A stretch of DNA of 34,593 nucleotides from Burkholderiaceae bacterium (GCA_016710525.1 JADJVQ010000062.1:1-34593), one strand, 5' to 3'; shown: positions 1 through 8,669, counted from the first letter of the stretch. Translations and numbers: made by a program. The notes: generated from the sequence alone by a model not told the origin.

Positions 1-2726
1 ATGATGCAGCAGTACCTGCGCATCAAGGCCGAGCATGCCCATCTGCTGCTCTTCTACCGGATGGGCGATTTCTACGAGCTGTTCTTCGAGGACGCCCAGC
101 GCGCCTCGCGGCTGCTGGGCATCACACTGACCAAACGCGGCGCGTCGGCGGGCGTGCCGATCCCGATGGCCGGCGTGCCGGTGCACTCGGTCGAGCAGTA
201 CCTGGCGCGCCTGGTGCGCCTGGGCGTGTCGGTGGCGATCTGCGAGCAGATCGGCGACCCGGCCACGAGCAAGGGACCGGTCGAGCGCAAGGTCACCCGC
301 ATCGTGACGCCGGGCACGCTCACCGACGCGTCGTTGCTGCCCGAGCGCGAAGAGCGCCTGCTGATGGCCGCGCATCTGCGCGGGCGGGTCGTCGGCCTGG
401 CCTGGATGGCGCTGGCCAGCGGCGAATGCTGGCTGGCCGAAACCGACCTGGCCGGCCTGCCCGGCGAACTGGAGCGGCTGCGCCCGGCCGAGATCGTCAC
501 CCCCGAATCCTGGGACCTGGCGGCTGCGCTGACCAAGGCCCTGGCCGGCGACGCGCTGCGCGACATCGCGGTGGCGCGCGCGCCCGACTGGCAGTTCGAC
601 GACAGCCGGGCGCGGCGCCAGCTGAGCGAACTGCTGCAGGTGGCCGACCTGGCGGGCTTCGGCGCAACCGAGGTGCCGCAGGCCGTCGGCGCGGCCGGGG
701 CGCTGGTCGACTACGTCAGCCGCACGCAAGGCCGCGCGCCCTCGCATCTGCAGGGACTGCGCGTTCATCACGGCGAGGCGCTGCTGGTGCTCGATCCTGT
801 CGCACGGCGCAACCTCGAGGTGGTCGAGACCCTGCGCGGCGAGAGCTCGCCCACATTGCTGTCGGTGCTGGACCATTGCGCGACCAGCGCCGGCGCGCGG
901 CGCCTGCGCGCCTGGCTGCAGGCGCCGCTGCGCTCGCAGGCCGCGACCGCGCAGCGCCACCAGCGCATCGGCGGCCTTGTGCAGGGCCTGGCGCAGGCGC
1001 TCGCCCGGCGCTTGCCCGCAGTGTCGACTTCGAACGGGTCGCGGCGCGCATCGCGCTGCGCAACGTGCGCCCGCGTGAACTGGCCGCGCTGCGCGACGCC
1101 GGGCAATGCGTGTACGAGATCAGCGGCCTGCTGGCCCCGCAGTCCGCGCACTTTGCCGAGATGATCGGCGTGCTGTCGCTGCCCCCGGATGCGCTGGAAC
1201 ACCTGGGCGCGGCTCTGGCCGACGAACCCTCGGCGCTGGTGCGCGACGGCGGCGTGTTCCGCACCGGCCACGATGCGGCGCTGGACGAACTGCGCGCGAT
1301 CGATGAAGGCTGCGATGCGTTCCTGGCCCGCATGGAAGTGGCCGAGCGCGAACGCACCGGCATCGCCAACCTGCGCGTGGGCTTCAACAACGTGCACGGC
1401 TTCTTCATCGAGATCAGCAATGGCCAGGCCGACAAGGTGCCCACCGACTACCGGCGCCGCCAGACGCTGAAGAACGCCGAGCGCTACATCACGCCCGAGC
1501 TGAAGGCCTTCGAGGACAAGGCCCTGTCGGCCAAGGAACGCGCGCTGGCCCGCGAGCGCGAACTGTACGAGCAGCTGCTCGACACCCTGGCCGCTTCGGT
1601 GCCCGCATGGCAGGCCATCGGCCGCGCGATCGCCGAGATCGACGTGCTGGCCACGCTCGCGCTGCGCGCGCAGGCCCTGGGCTGGGTGTCGCCCGAGTTC
1701 ACCAGCCTGCCGGGCATCGAGATCCGCGGCGGCCGCCATCCGGTGGTGCAGACGACGGTCGAGCATTTCGTGCCCAACGACTGCGTGCTCGACGAGCGCC
1801 ACCGGATGGTGGTGCTGACCGGCCCCAACATGGGCGGCAAGTCCACCTACATGCGCCAGACCGCGCTGATCGTGCTGCTGGCCTACTGCGGCAGCTGGGT
1901 GCCGGCCGAGGTCTGCCGCCTGGGCCCGATCGACCGCATCTTCACCCGCATCGGCGCCTCCGACGACCTGGCCGGCGGCCGCTCGACCTTCATGGTCGAG
2001 ATGACCGAGGCCGCGGCCATCCTGAATGCCGCCACCGACCGCTCGCTGGTGCTGATGGACGAGATCGGCCGCGGCACCTCGACCTTCGACGGCCTGTCGC
2101 TGGCGCACGCGATCGCCTCGCGGCTGATCGCCCACAATCGCGCGTTCACGCTGTTCGCCACCCACTACTTCGAGCTCACGCGGCTGGCGCAGCGCCATGC
2201 CGGCGTGTTCAACCGCCACCTGGCGGCGGTCGAGCACCGCGGCGGCATCGCGTTCCTGCACGAAGTGCGCGATGGTCCCGCCAACCGAAGTTATGGTCTG
2301 CAGGTGGCGCGGCTGGCCGGGCTGCCCGGCGCGGTGGTGCGCTCGGCCGGCCAGATGCTCGAACAGCTCGAACTGCAGGCGCGCGCCGACGATGCCCAGA
2401 TCGACCTGTTCGGCGCGAGCGACGCGCCGATGCGGCGGACGCCGCTCGCGCGGACGAATCGGCGCATCGCCCGCCGGGCCATCGTCCGCCACGGCGCCGA
2501 TGCGGCGATGCGACCCAGCGACCTGCGTCCGACGCGACCGACGGACCGACGCGTCCGGCATCGACCCTCCGACCTGCGAGCCAGCCTATCGCGCCGCAGC
2601 AGCACGATGGGTACCGCCGAGCGCGCGGTGCTCGACCGGCTGGCGAGCCTGTCGCCCGACGAGCTCACGCCGCGGGCCGCGCTCGAGCTGCTCTACGAAT
2701 GGCGCGCGCGGCTCAATGATGACTGA
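1..2726 (+). CDS. mutS: DNA mismatch repair protein MutS, 5'-partial and frameshifted
   Basis: MutS recognises mismatches and small loops and, as an ABC-type ATPase, recruits MutL. The first frame shows the mismatch-reading motif GDFYELF (residues 22-28 here) and the conserved ICEQIGDPATSKGPVERKV block. The second frame carries Walker A GPNMGGKST (about 1820-1846), the DEIGRGTSTFDG Walker B/signature region (about 2058-2093) and the ATHYFELT segment. Family members usually have some ten residues before MMQQYLR, so the true start probably lies before base 1. The reading frame must slip back one base near 1007-1008: adding one G there gives a continuous ALARALARSVDFERV. Residues encoded by about 2430-2600 are an Arg-rich linker that is also open in another frame, so a compensated pair of indels there cannot be excluded. 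As written, the gene encodes no intact MutS. Confidence 0.93.
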   Translation, partial: DAAVPAHQGRACPSAALLPDGRFLRAVLRGRPARLAAAGHHTDQTRRVGGRADPDGRRAGALGRAVPGAPGAPGRVGGDLRADRRPGHEQGTGRAQGHPHRDAGHAHRRVVAARARRAPADGRASARAGRRPGLDGAGQRRMLAGRNRPGRPARRTGAAAPGRDRHPRILGPGGCADQGPGRRRAARHRGGARARLAVRRQPGAAPAERTAAGGRPGGLRRNRGAAGRRRGRGAGRLRQPHARPRALASAGTARSSRRGAAGARSCRTAQPRGGRDPARRELAHIAVGAGPLRDQRRRAAPARLAAGAAALAGRDRAAPPAHRRPCAGPGAGARPALARSVDFERVAARIALRNVRPRELAALRDAGQCVYEISGLLAPQSAHFAEMIGVLSLPPDALEHLGAALADEPSALVRDGGVFRTGHDAALDELRAIDEGCDAFLARMEVAERERTGIANLRVGFNNVHGFFIEISNGQADKVPTDYRRRQTLKNAERYITPELKAFEDKALSAKERALARERELYEQLLDTLAASVPAWQAIGRAIAEIDVLATLALRAQALGWVSPEFTSLPGIEIRGGRHPVVQTTVEHFVPNDCVLDERHRMVVLTGPNMGGKSTYMRQTALIVLLAYCGSWVPAEVCRLGPIDRIFTRIGASDDLAGGRSTFMVEMTEAAAILNAATDRSLVLMDEIGRGTSTFDGLSLAHAIASRLIAHNRAFTLFATHYFELTRLAQRHAGVFNRHLAAVEHRGGIAFLHEVRDGPANRSYGLQVARLAGLPGAVVRSAGQMLEQLELQARADDAQIDLFGASDAPMRRTPLARTNRRIARRAIVRHGADAAMRPSDLRPTRPTDRRVRHRPSDLRASLSRRSSTMGTAERAVLDRLASLSPDELTPRAALELLYEWRARLNDD

Positions 2727-3762
2727 CCCGACCCGGCGTCGCGGCCGCCGGCGGCCTCTGGGCCTGTCGCCAGGCGGTACGTCTGGCGCGCAGCCGGCCT
2801 GCCCGGCGCGCCGGCCGCGGCGCGGCGCCCCGTCTGCCCGGCACTGCCCCGCCAAAGGCGTTCACCTTCACGGTGATCGGCGACACCCCCTACAGCACGC
2901 TCGAGGAAAGGTCGCTGCGCGATGTCCTGGCGTCCCAGGGATCGGACATCGCCTTCGTGCTGCATGTCGGTGACCTGAAGAGCGGCTGGGAGCGATGCTC
3001 GGACGAGCTGCTGCGCCATCGCCACGCGCTGCTTGCCGCCTCGGCCCGGCCACTGATCTTCGTGCCGGGCGACAACGAGTGGGTCGACTGCATCCGGGGG
3101 CCCGCGGGCGGATTCGAGCCGCTCGATCGGCTCGAGCTGCTTCGCCGCCTGTTCCATGGGCGCGACCCGGCGCCCTCGAGCGGCCTGGACGGATTCACCC
3201 GGCAGGCGCCAGCGGCGCCGGGCATGGCCTTTCCGGAACACACGCGCTGGCAGCACCAGCGCGTCGGTTTCCTGACCTTCAATGTGCCCGGCAGCCACAA
3301 TGCCCGCAGCGCAGACCCGCGGCTCACGCAGGCCAACGCCGCGCGCATGGCCGCCGTGCGGCGCTGGCTGGAAGAAACGCCCGCCTGGGCGAGTGCCGCC
3401 CGCCTGCGCGCGCTGGTGATTGCCGCCCACGCCAATCCGAATTTCGAGCGCGACAAGGCCGGCGAATCACCGGCGAAGGGCGACGACCCCGACGACGCCT
3501 ATGCGTGGTGGCGCGAAGGGCTTCGCAGTGTGGCCGCGCGCATGCCGCTGCCCATGCTGCTGCTGCACGGCGACACCCATACCCATCGGGTCGACCGGCC
3601 GCTGCGCGACCGGGCCGGGCGCGCGTTCGGCCACGTCACCCGTGTCGAGTGTTTCGGCACGCCACGCGCGTCCCGCTGGCTGACCGTGTCGGTACCGGCC
3701 GGCGACCCGGCGGACTTCTCGGTGGCGGCGCGCGAACTGGAGTCGGTGCAGCGTCCCCCTGA
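2716..3762 (+). CDS. metallophosphoesterase-like protein, both ends disturbed by frame breaks
   Basis: The body, read in the frame of 2873, has a calcineurin-like phosphoesterase pattern: VIGDTPY at the first strand, VGDLKSG, VPGDNEW in the place of GNHD/E, and a late LLHGDTHTHR. These are positions where the family binds two metals; the first motif lacks the usual DxH. The GTG at 2873 lies inside the first beta strand, so it cannot be the real start. ATGATG at 2716, overlapping the mutS stop, is the likely start but lies in another frame, so one indel is needed between about 2730 and 2860. At the 3' end, one extra C in the run of five (3755-3759) would give a stop at 3760-3762. As written, the frame instead runs open to 5395 across antisense slyD and part of roxA. 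Substrate is unknown. Confidence 0.7.
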
Positions 3763-3784
3763 GCCGCGGGCGCGCAAGAACCGG

Positions 3785-4315
3785 TCAGTGCAGGCGGCGT
3801 TGCTCGCGCGGGAAGTCGGCCTCTTCAGCGTCCGCCTCGTCGTCGTCGTCCTGCGCGGCCAGTCGCTCCTGCTCGATTTCGTCGTCGGTCGCCTGCCGGA
3901 TCTCGGTGACCCGAAGATCGAAGCGCAAGGCCATGCCCGCCAGCGGATGATTGCCGTCCAGCACCACCGCCTCGTCGTTGAAATCGGTGACCGTGTAGAT
4001 GCCGTCGTCGGATTCGGAATCGCCGGGGACGCCCTCGAAGGTCATGCCGACCTCGAGCTCATCGGGAAAATCGGCCCGTGCCGCCAGATTGACCCGATCG
4101 GCGTCATAGTCGCCGAAACCATCCTCGGGCTGCAGATACACCGAAGTGGCATACCCCGTCTTGCGCCCGACCAGGGCCTCCTCGATTTTCGGGAACACCG
4201 AGCCGAATCCGCCCTGCAGGTAGGTCAGTTCCCGTTCGCCCTCTTCAAGCGCGACGCCTTGCGAGTCGAACAGCCGGTAGCGAACCGTGACCCACATTCC
4301 ATCACCCACCAACAT
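3785..4315 (-). CDS. slyD: SlyD-type FKBP peptidyl-prolyl cis-trans isomerase
   Basis: The gene encodes a 176-residue cytosolic prolyl isomerase/chaperone of the SlyD class. Seen in sequence: the FKBP half-strands VTVRYRLFDSQG and LTYLQGG, EEALVGRKTG, PEDGFGDYD leading into the insert-in-flap region (NLAARADFPDELEVGMTF), and the diagnostic VVLDGNHPLAGMALRF. Unlike E. coli SlyD, the tail is not a His/Cys metal-binding tail. It is acidic (a DDDDEAD-EEAD stretch) and ends in REQRRLH, so nickel delivery should not be assumed. I chose the ATG at 4315 because GGGAGAGG precedes it. In-frame starts further upstream lie inside the divergent roxA, and another ATG at 4297 is possible. Only 25 bp separate it from roxA. 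Confidence 0.88.
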   Translation of the reverse strand: MLVGDGMWVTVRYRLFDSQGVALEEGERELTYLQGGFGSVFPKIEEALVGRKTGYATSVYLQPEDGFGDYDADRVNLAARADFPDELEVGMTFEGVPGDSESDDGIYTVTDFNDEAVVLDGNHPLAGMALRFDLRVTEIRQATDDEIEQERLAAQDDDDEADAEEADFPREQRRLH

Positions 4316-4326
4316 CGCCCTCTCCC

Positions 4327-4332
4327 TATAAT
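4327..4332 (+). promoter_or_regulatory. perfect -10 box for roxA, possibly leaderless
   Basis: TATAAT lies 8 nt before the roxA ATG, in the 25-bp gap between the divergent slyD and roxA. With normal -10 to start spacing, transcription would begin within a few bases of the ATG. I see no good -35 element 16-18 bp upstream. The match could be fortuitous, but the context is right. Confidence 0.45.
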
Positions 4333-4340
4333 CGGCCGCC

Positions 4341-5483
4341 ATGCGAACCCTGAATCCGCCTCTTGGGCCTCTGAGTGTAGACCAGTTCATGCGCGGGCAC
4401 TGGCAGCGAAAACCGCTGCTGATCCGCGCTGCCCTGCCCGATTTCAAGCCGCCATTGTCACCCGAGGCGCTGTTCGAGCTGGCCACCCGGGACGATGTCG
4501 AATCCCGCCTGGTCAGCCAGCCGCGCGGCCGATGGCGCCTGGATCGCGGTCCCTTCGATGCGCAGGACCTGCCGGCCCGGACCCGGCGAGCCTGGACACT
4601 GCTGGTTCAGGGTGTCGACCTGCATGTCGATGCCGTGCACGACCTGCTGGCGCGATTCCGATTCGTGCCCGACGTCCGGCTGGACGACCTGATGATCAGC
4701 TACGCGACCGACGGCGGCGGTGTCGGACCCCACGTCGACTCCTACGACGTGTTCCTGCTGCAAGCCCACGGGCGCCGACGCTGGCGGATCAGCGCCCCGC
4801 GCGCCATCGAACTGCTGCCCGATGCGCCGCTGCGCATCCTGAGCCACTTCGAAGCGGAGCAGGAATGGGTGCTCGAACCCGGCGACATCCTCTACCTGCC
4901 GCCGCTGTGGGGGCACGAGGGCACGGCACTCGGCGAATGCATGACGTATTCGATCGGCTTTCGCGCGCCCTCGCGCCTGGAGCTGCTGCGCGGCTTCCTG
5001 GCCGACTGTGCCGACAGCGTGGGCGGATCGGACCCGCGCTTTGGCGACCGGGGGCTCGCGCCAACCCGCACGCCCGGGCGCCTGCCCGAGCCGATGACGC
5101 GCTCGCTGGCCGGCTGGCTGGCGGACTGGCGCCCCACCAAACGCCAGATCGACGACTACATCGGGCGCTTCCTGACCGAGCCCAAGCCCAGCGTCTGGTT
5201 CGAGGCCCAGGCGCGCCCCCCCGCCCTGAGCCCATGGTGGGAAGCGGCTCAGCGGCGTGGCCTGCGGGCCGACCGGCGCAGCCGTCTGGCGTATCGCGGA
5301 CGGCACCTGTTCATCAATGGCGAGTCGTTCGAGATGCCTTCGGGCACGTCGGCCCGTCTGCGCCGGCTGGCCGACTCGCGCGAACTGCCGCCTGACGCAT
5401 TGCGTGCCACGCCGGTCGACTCCGACTTGGCGCGGACCCTGCATCAGTGGTTTTGTGCAGGCTGGATCCATCACAGCCGCTGA
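4341..5483 (+). CDS. roxA: JmjC/cupin-type ribosomal protein uL16 arginine hydroxylase (RoxA/YcfD family)
   Basis: The gene encodes a 380-residue Fe(II)/2-oxoglutarate oxygenase close in length to E. coli YcfD/RoxA (373 aa), which hydroxylates an arginine of ribosomal protein uL16. The metal triad is visible: H131 and D133 in GPHVDSYDVFLLQ, and H192 in PPLWGHEG. YSIGFRAP follows, typical of this subfamily. The N-terminal WQRKPLLIR and the C-terminal winged-helix-like part (LFINGESFEMP) also fit. The start is the first ATG after the TATAAT box, with no Shine-Dalgarno visible. The gene is divergent from slyD and is followed 8 bp later by the DUF7931-type gene. The substrate is inferred from family membership. 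Confidence 0.9.
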   Translation: MRTLNPPLGPLSVDQFMRGHWQRKPLLIRAALPDFKPPLSPEALFELATRDDVESRLVSQPRGRWRLDRGPFDAQDLPARTRRAWTLLVQGVDLHVDAVHDLLARFRFVPDVRLDDLMISYATDGGGVGPHVDSYDVFLLQAHGRRRWRISAPRAIELLPDAPLRILSHFEAEQEWVLEPGDILYLPPLWGHEGTALGECMTYSIGFRAPSRLELLRGFLADCADSVGGSDPRFGDRGLAPTRTPGRLPEPMTRSLAGWLADWRPTKRQIDDYIGRFLTEPKPSVWFEAQARPPALSPWWEAAQRRGLRADRRSRLAYRGRHLFINGESFEMPSGTSARLRRLADSRELPPDALRATPVDSDLARTLHQWFCAGWIHHSR

Positions 5484-5491
5484 CAGACACC

Positions 5492-5968
5492 ATGAAGGAA
5501 GCGCTCGAGCGCAGCTTCGAGGGACGCCAGGAATTCCACCGCGCGACGATCGAGGCCCTGGACAGCACCCGCCACGATCTGGTGCTGCTGGACCACGACT
5601 TCCGCGAATGGCCGCTGGGCACAGCCGAGGGCGAGCGGGTACTGCGTGTAGTGCTGGCCCGCGGGGCGCGGGTGCGGGTCATGGTGGTCAAGCCGGACTG
5701 GCTGGCGCGCCACGGCGATCGCTTCATGCGGGTGCGCCGCGAACACTCGGCCCGCATCGACGTCCGCGAAATTCCTGAAACCCTGCGGGTCGAAGAGAGC
5801 ATCCTGCTGGGAGACCACCAGCATCTGGTGCGCCGCCTGCACCACGAGAGCCTGCGCGGGCGCCTGATCCTGGCCAGCCCCTCGCAGCTCGAATCCCAGC
5901 TGCCCCGCTACGACGCCATCTGGGAAGAATCGACCGACTGTCTGCCCGCCACGACCATCGGACTTTGA
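5492..5968 (+). CDS. DUF7931-type conserved betaproteobacterial protein
   Basis: A 158-residue cytosolic protein without signal peptide or membrane segment. It resembles the betaproteobacterial DUF7931 group: an early basic segment, a DLVLLDHDFREWPL strand-turn, RVRVMVVKPDWLARHGDRF, and the characteristic PATTIGL terminus. No catalytic motif is evident to me. The alternating pattern of beta strands and acidic turns suggests a phospholipase-D-like or Rossmann-like half domain, but that is speculation. I chose the ATG at 5492, after the roxA stop. A GTG at 5447 in the same frame would overlap roxA by 37 bases. It probably shares a transcript with roxA. Function unknown. Confidence 0.72.
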   Translation: MKEALERSFEGRQEFHRATIEALDSTRHDLVLLDHDFREWPLGTAEGERVLRVVLARGARVRVMVVKPDWLARHGDRFMRVRREHSARIDVREIPETLRVEESILLGDHQHLVRRLHHESLRGRLILASPSQLESQLPRYDAIWEESTDCLPATTIGL

Positions 5969-6072
5969 TCCGAAAAGCGGAGGCGGCCCGCGCGGCTCCC
6001 GACAGAAACGTCGCATTCGCGCTGACAGGTATTGCTGCAGCGCAACGCGATCGTGCGCGACTTTAGTGCACC

Positions 6073-6081
6073 TGCTATACT
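6073..6081 (+). promoter_or_regulatory. extended -10 promoter of the lipoprotein gene
   Basis: TGCTATACT is an extended -10 (TGn plus TATACT) in the 250-bp gap between the DUF7931-type gene and the lipoprotein gene. No convincing -35 is present, as is common for extended -10 promoters. A start near 6088 would give a leader of about 130 nt, ending in AGAAGGATT ahead of the ATG at 6219. Confidence 0.5.
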
Positions 6082-6218
6082 CGCAGGCTGGCTGGGTGAG
6101 TAAAACAAGGTTGATTCTTTCCGCCTTCTGCCCGAAGCCCTGAGAGACATCAGTCTTTTTGCTCCTAGCATAAATTCCATTCCGGTCCCCATTCGCATTC
6201 CATTAGAAGGATTGAGCC

Positions 6219-6569
6219 ATGAACAAGTCGCTCCTGGTCGCTACGTTGATCGCTGTTGCTGTCGCTGCTTGCGGCAAAAAAGAAGAAGCCCCCGCTCCGG
6301 CTCCGGCTCCCGCCGCTGCCCCGGCTCCGGCCCCCGCCCCGGCTCCGGCTCCGGCTGAAGCGCCCAAGACCGATGCCGCCCCGGCCGCTGCTGACGCTGC
6401 CAAGTCGGCTGACGCCGCCAAAGACGCCGCCGGCAAAGCTGTCGACGCTGCCAAAGACGCTGCCGGCGCTGCCAAAGACGCCGCTGGTGCGGCCAAAGAC
6501 GCGGTCGGCGCTGCCGGTGCCGCCGCTGGCGCTGCTGCCGACGCCGCCAAAGACGCCATGAAGAAGTAA
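6219..6569 (+). CDS. small Ala/Pro/Lys-rich lipoprotein with AAKDAAG repeats
   Basis: The 116-residue product starts with a lipoprotein signal peptide ending in the lipobox VAAC (lipidated Cys at 19), then GKKEE. An (AP)n linker of about 27 residues follows, then roughly 60 residues built from variants of AAKDAAG ending in KDAMKK. That segment would form a charged amphipathic helix resembling LEA-type 11-mer proteins, and the Pro-Ala arm resembles linkers that extend from the outer membrane through peptidoglycan. GCT is used for Ala far more often than in neighbouring genes, and an extended -10, an AAGGA Shine-Dalgarno and a strong terminator flank it, all consistent with high expression. The role is unknown; envelope protection or spacing is an inference. 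Confidence 0.85.
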   Translation: MNKSLLVATLIAVAVAACGKKEEAPAPAPAPAAAPAPAPAPAPAPAEAPKTDAAPAAADAAKSADAAKDAAGKAVDAAKDAAGAAKDAAGAAKDAVGAAGAAAGAAADAAKDAMKK

Positions 6570-6583
6570 TTCTTCTTTGCGGT

Positions 6584-6619
6584 AAAAAAAAAGCCGGCCT
6601 AGTGCCGGCTTTTTCTTTT
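6584..6619. terminator. bidirectional rho-independent terminator
   Basis: The arms AAGCCGGC (6591-6598) and GCCGGCTT (6604-6611) enclose a 5-nt loop. A run of nine A's precedes the hairpin and TTTTCTTTT follows it. It can therefore end both the lipoprotein transcript (plus) and the operon ending with the MBL-fold gene (minus). Confidence 0.9.
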
Positions 6620-6675
6620 GCCCTTGCGGATCGTCGACATCGGGCGTCCCGGGAGCCTTGTTCTGCGCCCTGCCC

Positions 6676-7455
6676 TCAGGCGCTCATCCAGGCGATGCCC
6701 TCGTCCTGGTCGGCAATCCGGACGTCACTCTCCGATGCACCCGCCCATGCGGTCGCAAGTGCACGTCGGGCCAGGTCGGGGTGATTGTTGCTGCGGCTGA
6801 GGTGGGCCGCCACCACCGTGCGCAGGCGGCTCTGGTCGATGGCCGCGAGCAGGTCGGCCGCCGCCGTATTTTCAAGATGTCCGTAGGGGCCTGAAATCCG
6901 CCGCTTGAGCATGCGCGGATAATCGCTCGCCTCGAGCAGGCCGGCATCGTGGTTGCATTCGAGCACCATCGCGTCCAGCCGGGACATCGCCCGCACCACA
7001 TGGGCCGTGCCATGGCCCAGATCGGTCAGCACCCCGAGCCGCGTGTGGCCGTCGTCGATCACGAACTGCACCGGTTCGCGTGCGTCATGGGGCACCGCCA
7101 CCGGTTCGATCCGCACGCCACACAGCTCCAGCGGACGGTGGGCATCGAGCAGTTCCAGGCTCAGGCCGGGCGCACGCTGCCCCAGGCCCGCCACCGCGGT
7201 GCCGGCCGTCATGTACAGCGTGGCGCCGGCCGCGACGGCCAGTCGGGCCGCGCCCCCGATGTGATCGCCATGCTCGTGAGTGACGAAGATCGCATCGATC
7301 TGAGCAGGCGCCACCCCCAGGCGCTCGAGGCGGCGGGTGGCCTCGCGCAGCCCGAATCCGCAGTCGATCAGGATTCGGCGCAGCGCGTGCGCCGGGCCGC
7401 ACTCGATCAGCAGGGCATTGCCCTCGCTGCCGCTGCCCAGGCTGGCGAACCTCAT
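6676..7455 (-). CDS. MBL-fold metallo-hydrolase (YycJ/WalJ-like)
   Basis: A 259-residue metallo-beta-lactamase-fold protein starting MRFASLGSGSEGNALL, the usual opening of the YycJ/WalJ-like group. The zinc-binding motif THEHGDH (residues 59-65) is intact. Further ligands appear in AVPHDA, LTDLGHGT, LECNHD and the late AAHLSRSNNHP. The fold is shared by nucleases and other hydrolases, and members of this group have been linked to 5'-3' exonuclease-type activity; the substrate here is not determinable. It is the last gene of a minus-strand run after bamC (35-bp gap) and ends at the bidirectional terminator. Confidence 0.88.
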   Translation of the reverse strand: MRFASLGSGSEGNALLIECGPAHALRRILIDCGFGLREATRRLERLGVAPAQIDAIFVTHEHGDHIGGAARLAVAAGATLYMTAGTAVAGLGQRAPGLSLELLDAHRPLELCGVRIEPVAVPHDAREPVQFVIDDGHTRLGVLTDLGHGTAHVVRAMSRLDAMVLECNHDAGLLEASDYPRMLKRRISGPYGHLENTAAADLLAAIDQSRLRTVVAAHLSRSNNHPDLARRALATAWAGASESDVRIADQDEGIAWMSA

Positions 7456-7490
7456 GGGCGGTCAGGCGTCACGGGCAACGCCTGCCGGGT

Positions 7491-8669
7491 TCAGAGCGCC
7501 AACTGCTCGCGCAGCAGATTCAGGATCTTGGCGTGGGTCTGCCGATCCTGCTCGCTCGTGACGGGCTGCCCATCCTTCAGCAGCACGGCCACCTGCGTGA
7601 CCTCGCCCTGGGCCGCGACCTTGACCCGGTACTGCTGGGCCGACGTCGCGCGCTTGTCGCCGAATTTGAACAGGCGGGCGAGCAGACCCGGCTGGCCCGA
7701 GCCCTTCGCCTCGACCTCGGGATCGATGTAGCGCACGTAGTAGACGCCTTGCGAACGATCGCGATCTTCGACCGTAAAACCTCCCCGGTCCAGCGCGAGC
7801 CCGACCCGTCGCCAGGCGCGGTCGAACCCTTCGCGCACCACGAGCTCCTGCGAGCCACCGGCACCGACCATGCGGGTGCGGTCGGAGGCGACCGGCGACG
7901 CACCCGGTGCCCCCGGGGCGACCGACGCGGCCGCGACCTGGGTGGTGGCCCGGGTCTGATCGGCGCCGAGCTTGACCAGCATGCGGCGCAGGAATTCGGC
8001 CTCGAGTTCGGGATCGGCAGGCCGTGGCGTCCAGACGGTGGAATCGCGATTCTGGGTGCTGAAGACCTCGGTCAGCCCGCGGTGCGTGATGAAGATCTCG
8101 GTACCCCCGCCTGCGGCCGGCTCCAGGCGGGTGCGGAACTTGTCGCGCTCGCCGGTGGAATACAGGCTGTCGAGGACCCGGCCCAGCGCATTGCGGATGA
8201 AATCCTGCGGCACCTTGGCGCGGTTCTCGGCCCAGTCGGTCTCGAGGATGCCCGCCTCGGGCATTTCGGTCTGGACCAGAAAACCGGACTCCTGCCAGAA
8301 CTCGCGCACGAGCGGATACACCCGGTCCGCAGGCAGGTTCACCACCAGCCAGCGCTGATTGCCGAAACGCTCCACCCGCATGCCATCGACGGCGGGCAGC
8401 ACCCGCGCCGAGTCGGCCGAGGGCCGCTCCACCGGGCGCGCGCCCTGGTAACCCGACAGCGTGCGCTGGCCAGGCTGGACGCGATCGGGAATGCTGAAGC
8501 GCTCATCGGCGCGCGGGCCGACCAGATCCGGAGGAATGTCCAGCGGCGGCAGCTTGCCCGCCGACTTGTACTCGATGCGCGACCCCTGGGTGAGGCTCTC
8601 GAAGCTGGCGCACGCGGACAAGACGGCCGCGCAGGCGACCAGGGCGGACAAACGAACAGACGACTTCAT
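7491..8669 (-). CDS. bamC: outer membrane protein assembly factor BamC
   Basis: The 392-residue lipoprotein belongs to the BAM complex, which inserts beta-barrel proteins into the outer membrane. The signal peptide begins MKSSVRLSALV and ends in the lipobox LSAC with Cys20. It is followed by the unstructured YKSAGKLPPLDIPPDL segment, which is the strongly conserved BamC part that contacts BamD. Two helix-grip domains follow (about 110-230 and 270-385), separated by an Ala/Pro-rich linker. I chose the ATG at 8669 because it gives the signal peptide and overlaps the dapA stop as ATGA, implying translational coupling. The frame is open further upstream only as a shadow of dapA. The dapA-bamC order is well known in proteobacteria. 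Confidence 0.95.
   Translation of the reverse strand: MKSSVRLSALVACAAVLSACASFESLTQGSRIEYKSAGKLPPLDIPPDLVGPRADERFSIPDRVQPGQRTLSGYQGARPVERPSADSARVLPAVDGMRVERFGNQRWLVVNLPADRVYPLVREFWQESGFLVQTEMPEAGILETDWAENRAKVPQDFIRNALGRVLDSLYSTGERDKFRTRLEPAAGGGTEIFITHRGLTEVFSTQNRDSTVWTPRPADPELEAEFLRRMLVKLGADQTRATTQVAAASVAPGAPGASPVASDRTRMVGAGGSQELVVREGFDRAWRRVGLALDRGGFTVEDRDRSQGVYYVRYIDPEVEAKGSGQPGLLARLFKFGDKRATSAQQYRVKVAAQGEVTQVAVLLKDGQPVTSEQDRQTHAKILNLLREQLAL

Noticed and set aside
768..2561. A 597-codon minus-strand frame opposite mutS
   Set aside because: Same cause: complementary reading of a GC-rich coding region; no recognisable protein features.
6140..6170. Small CTGA-TCAG hairpin with T's in the lipoprotein leader as an attenuator
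   Set aside because: The stem is only four base pairs, too weak to support a claim.
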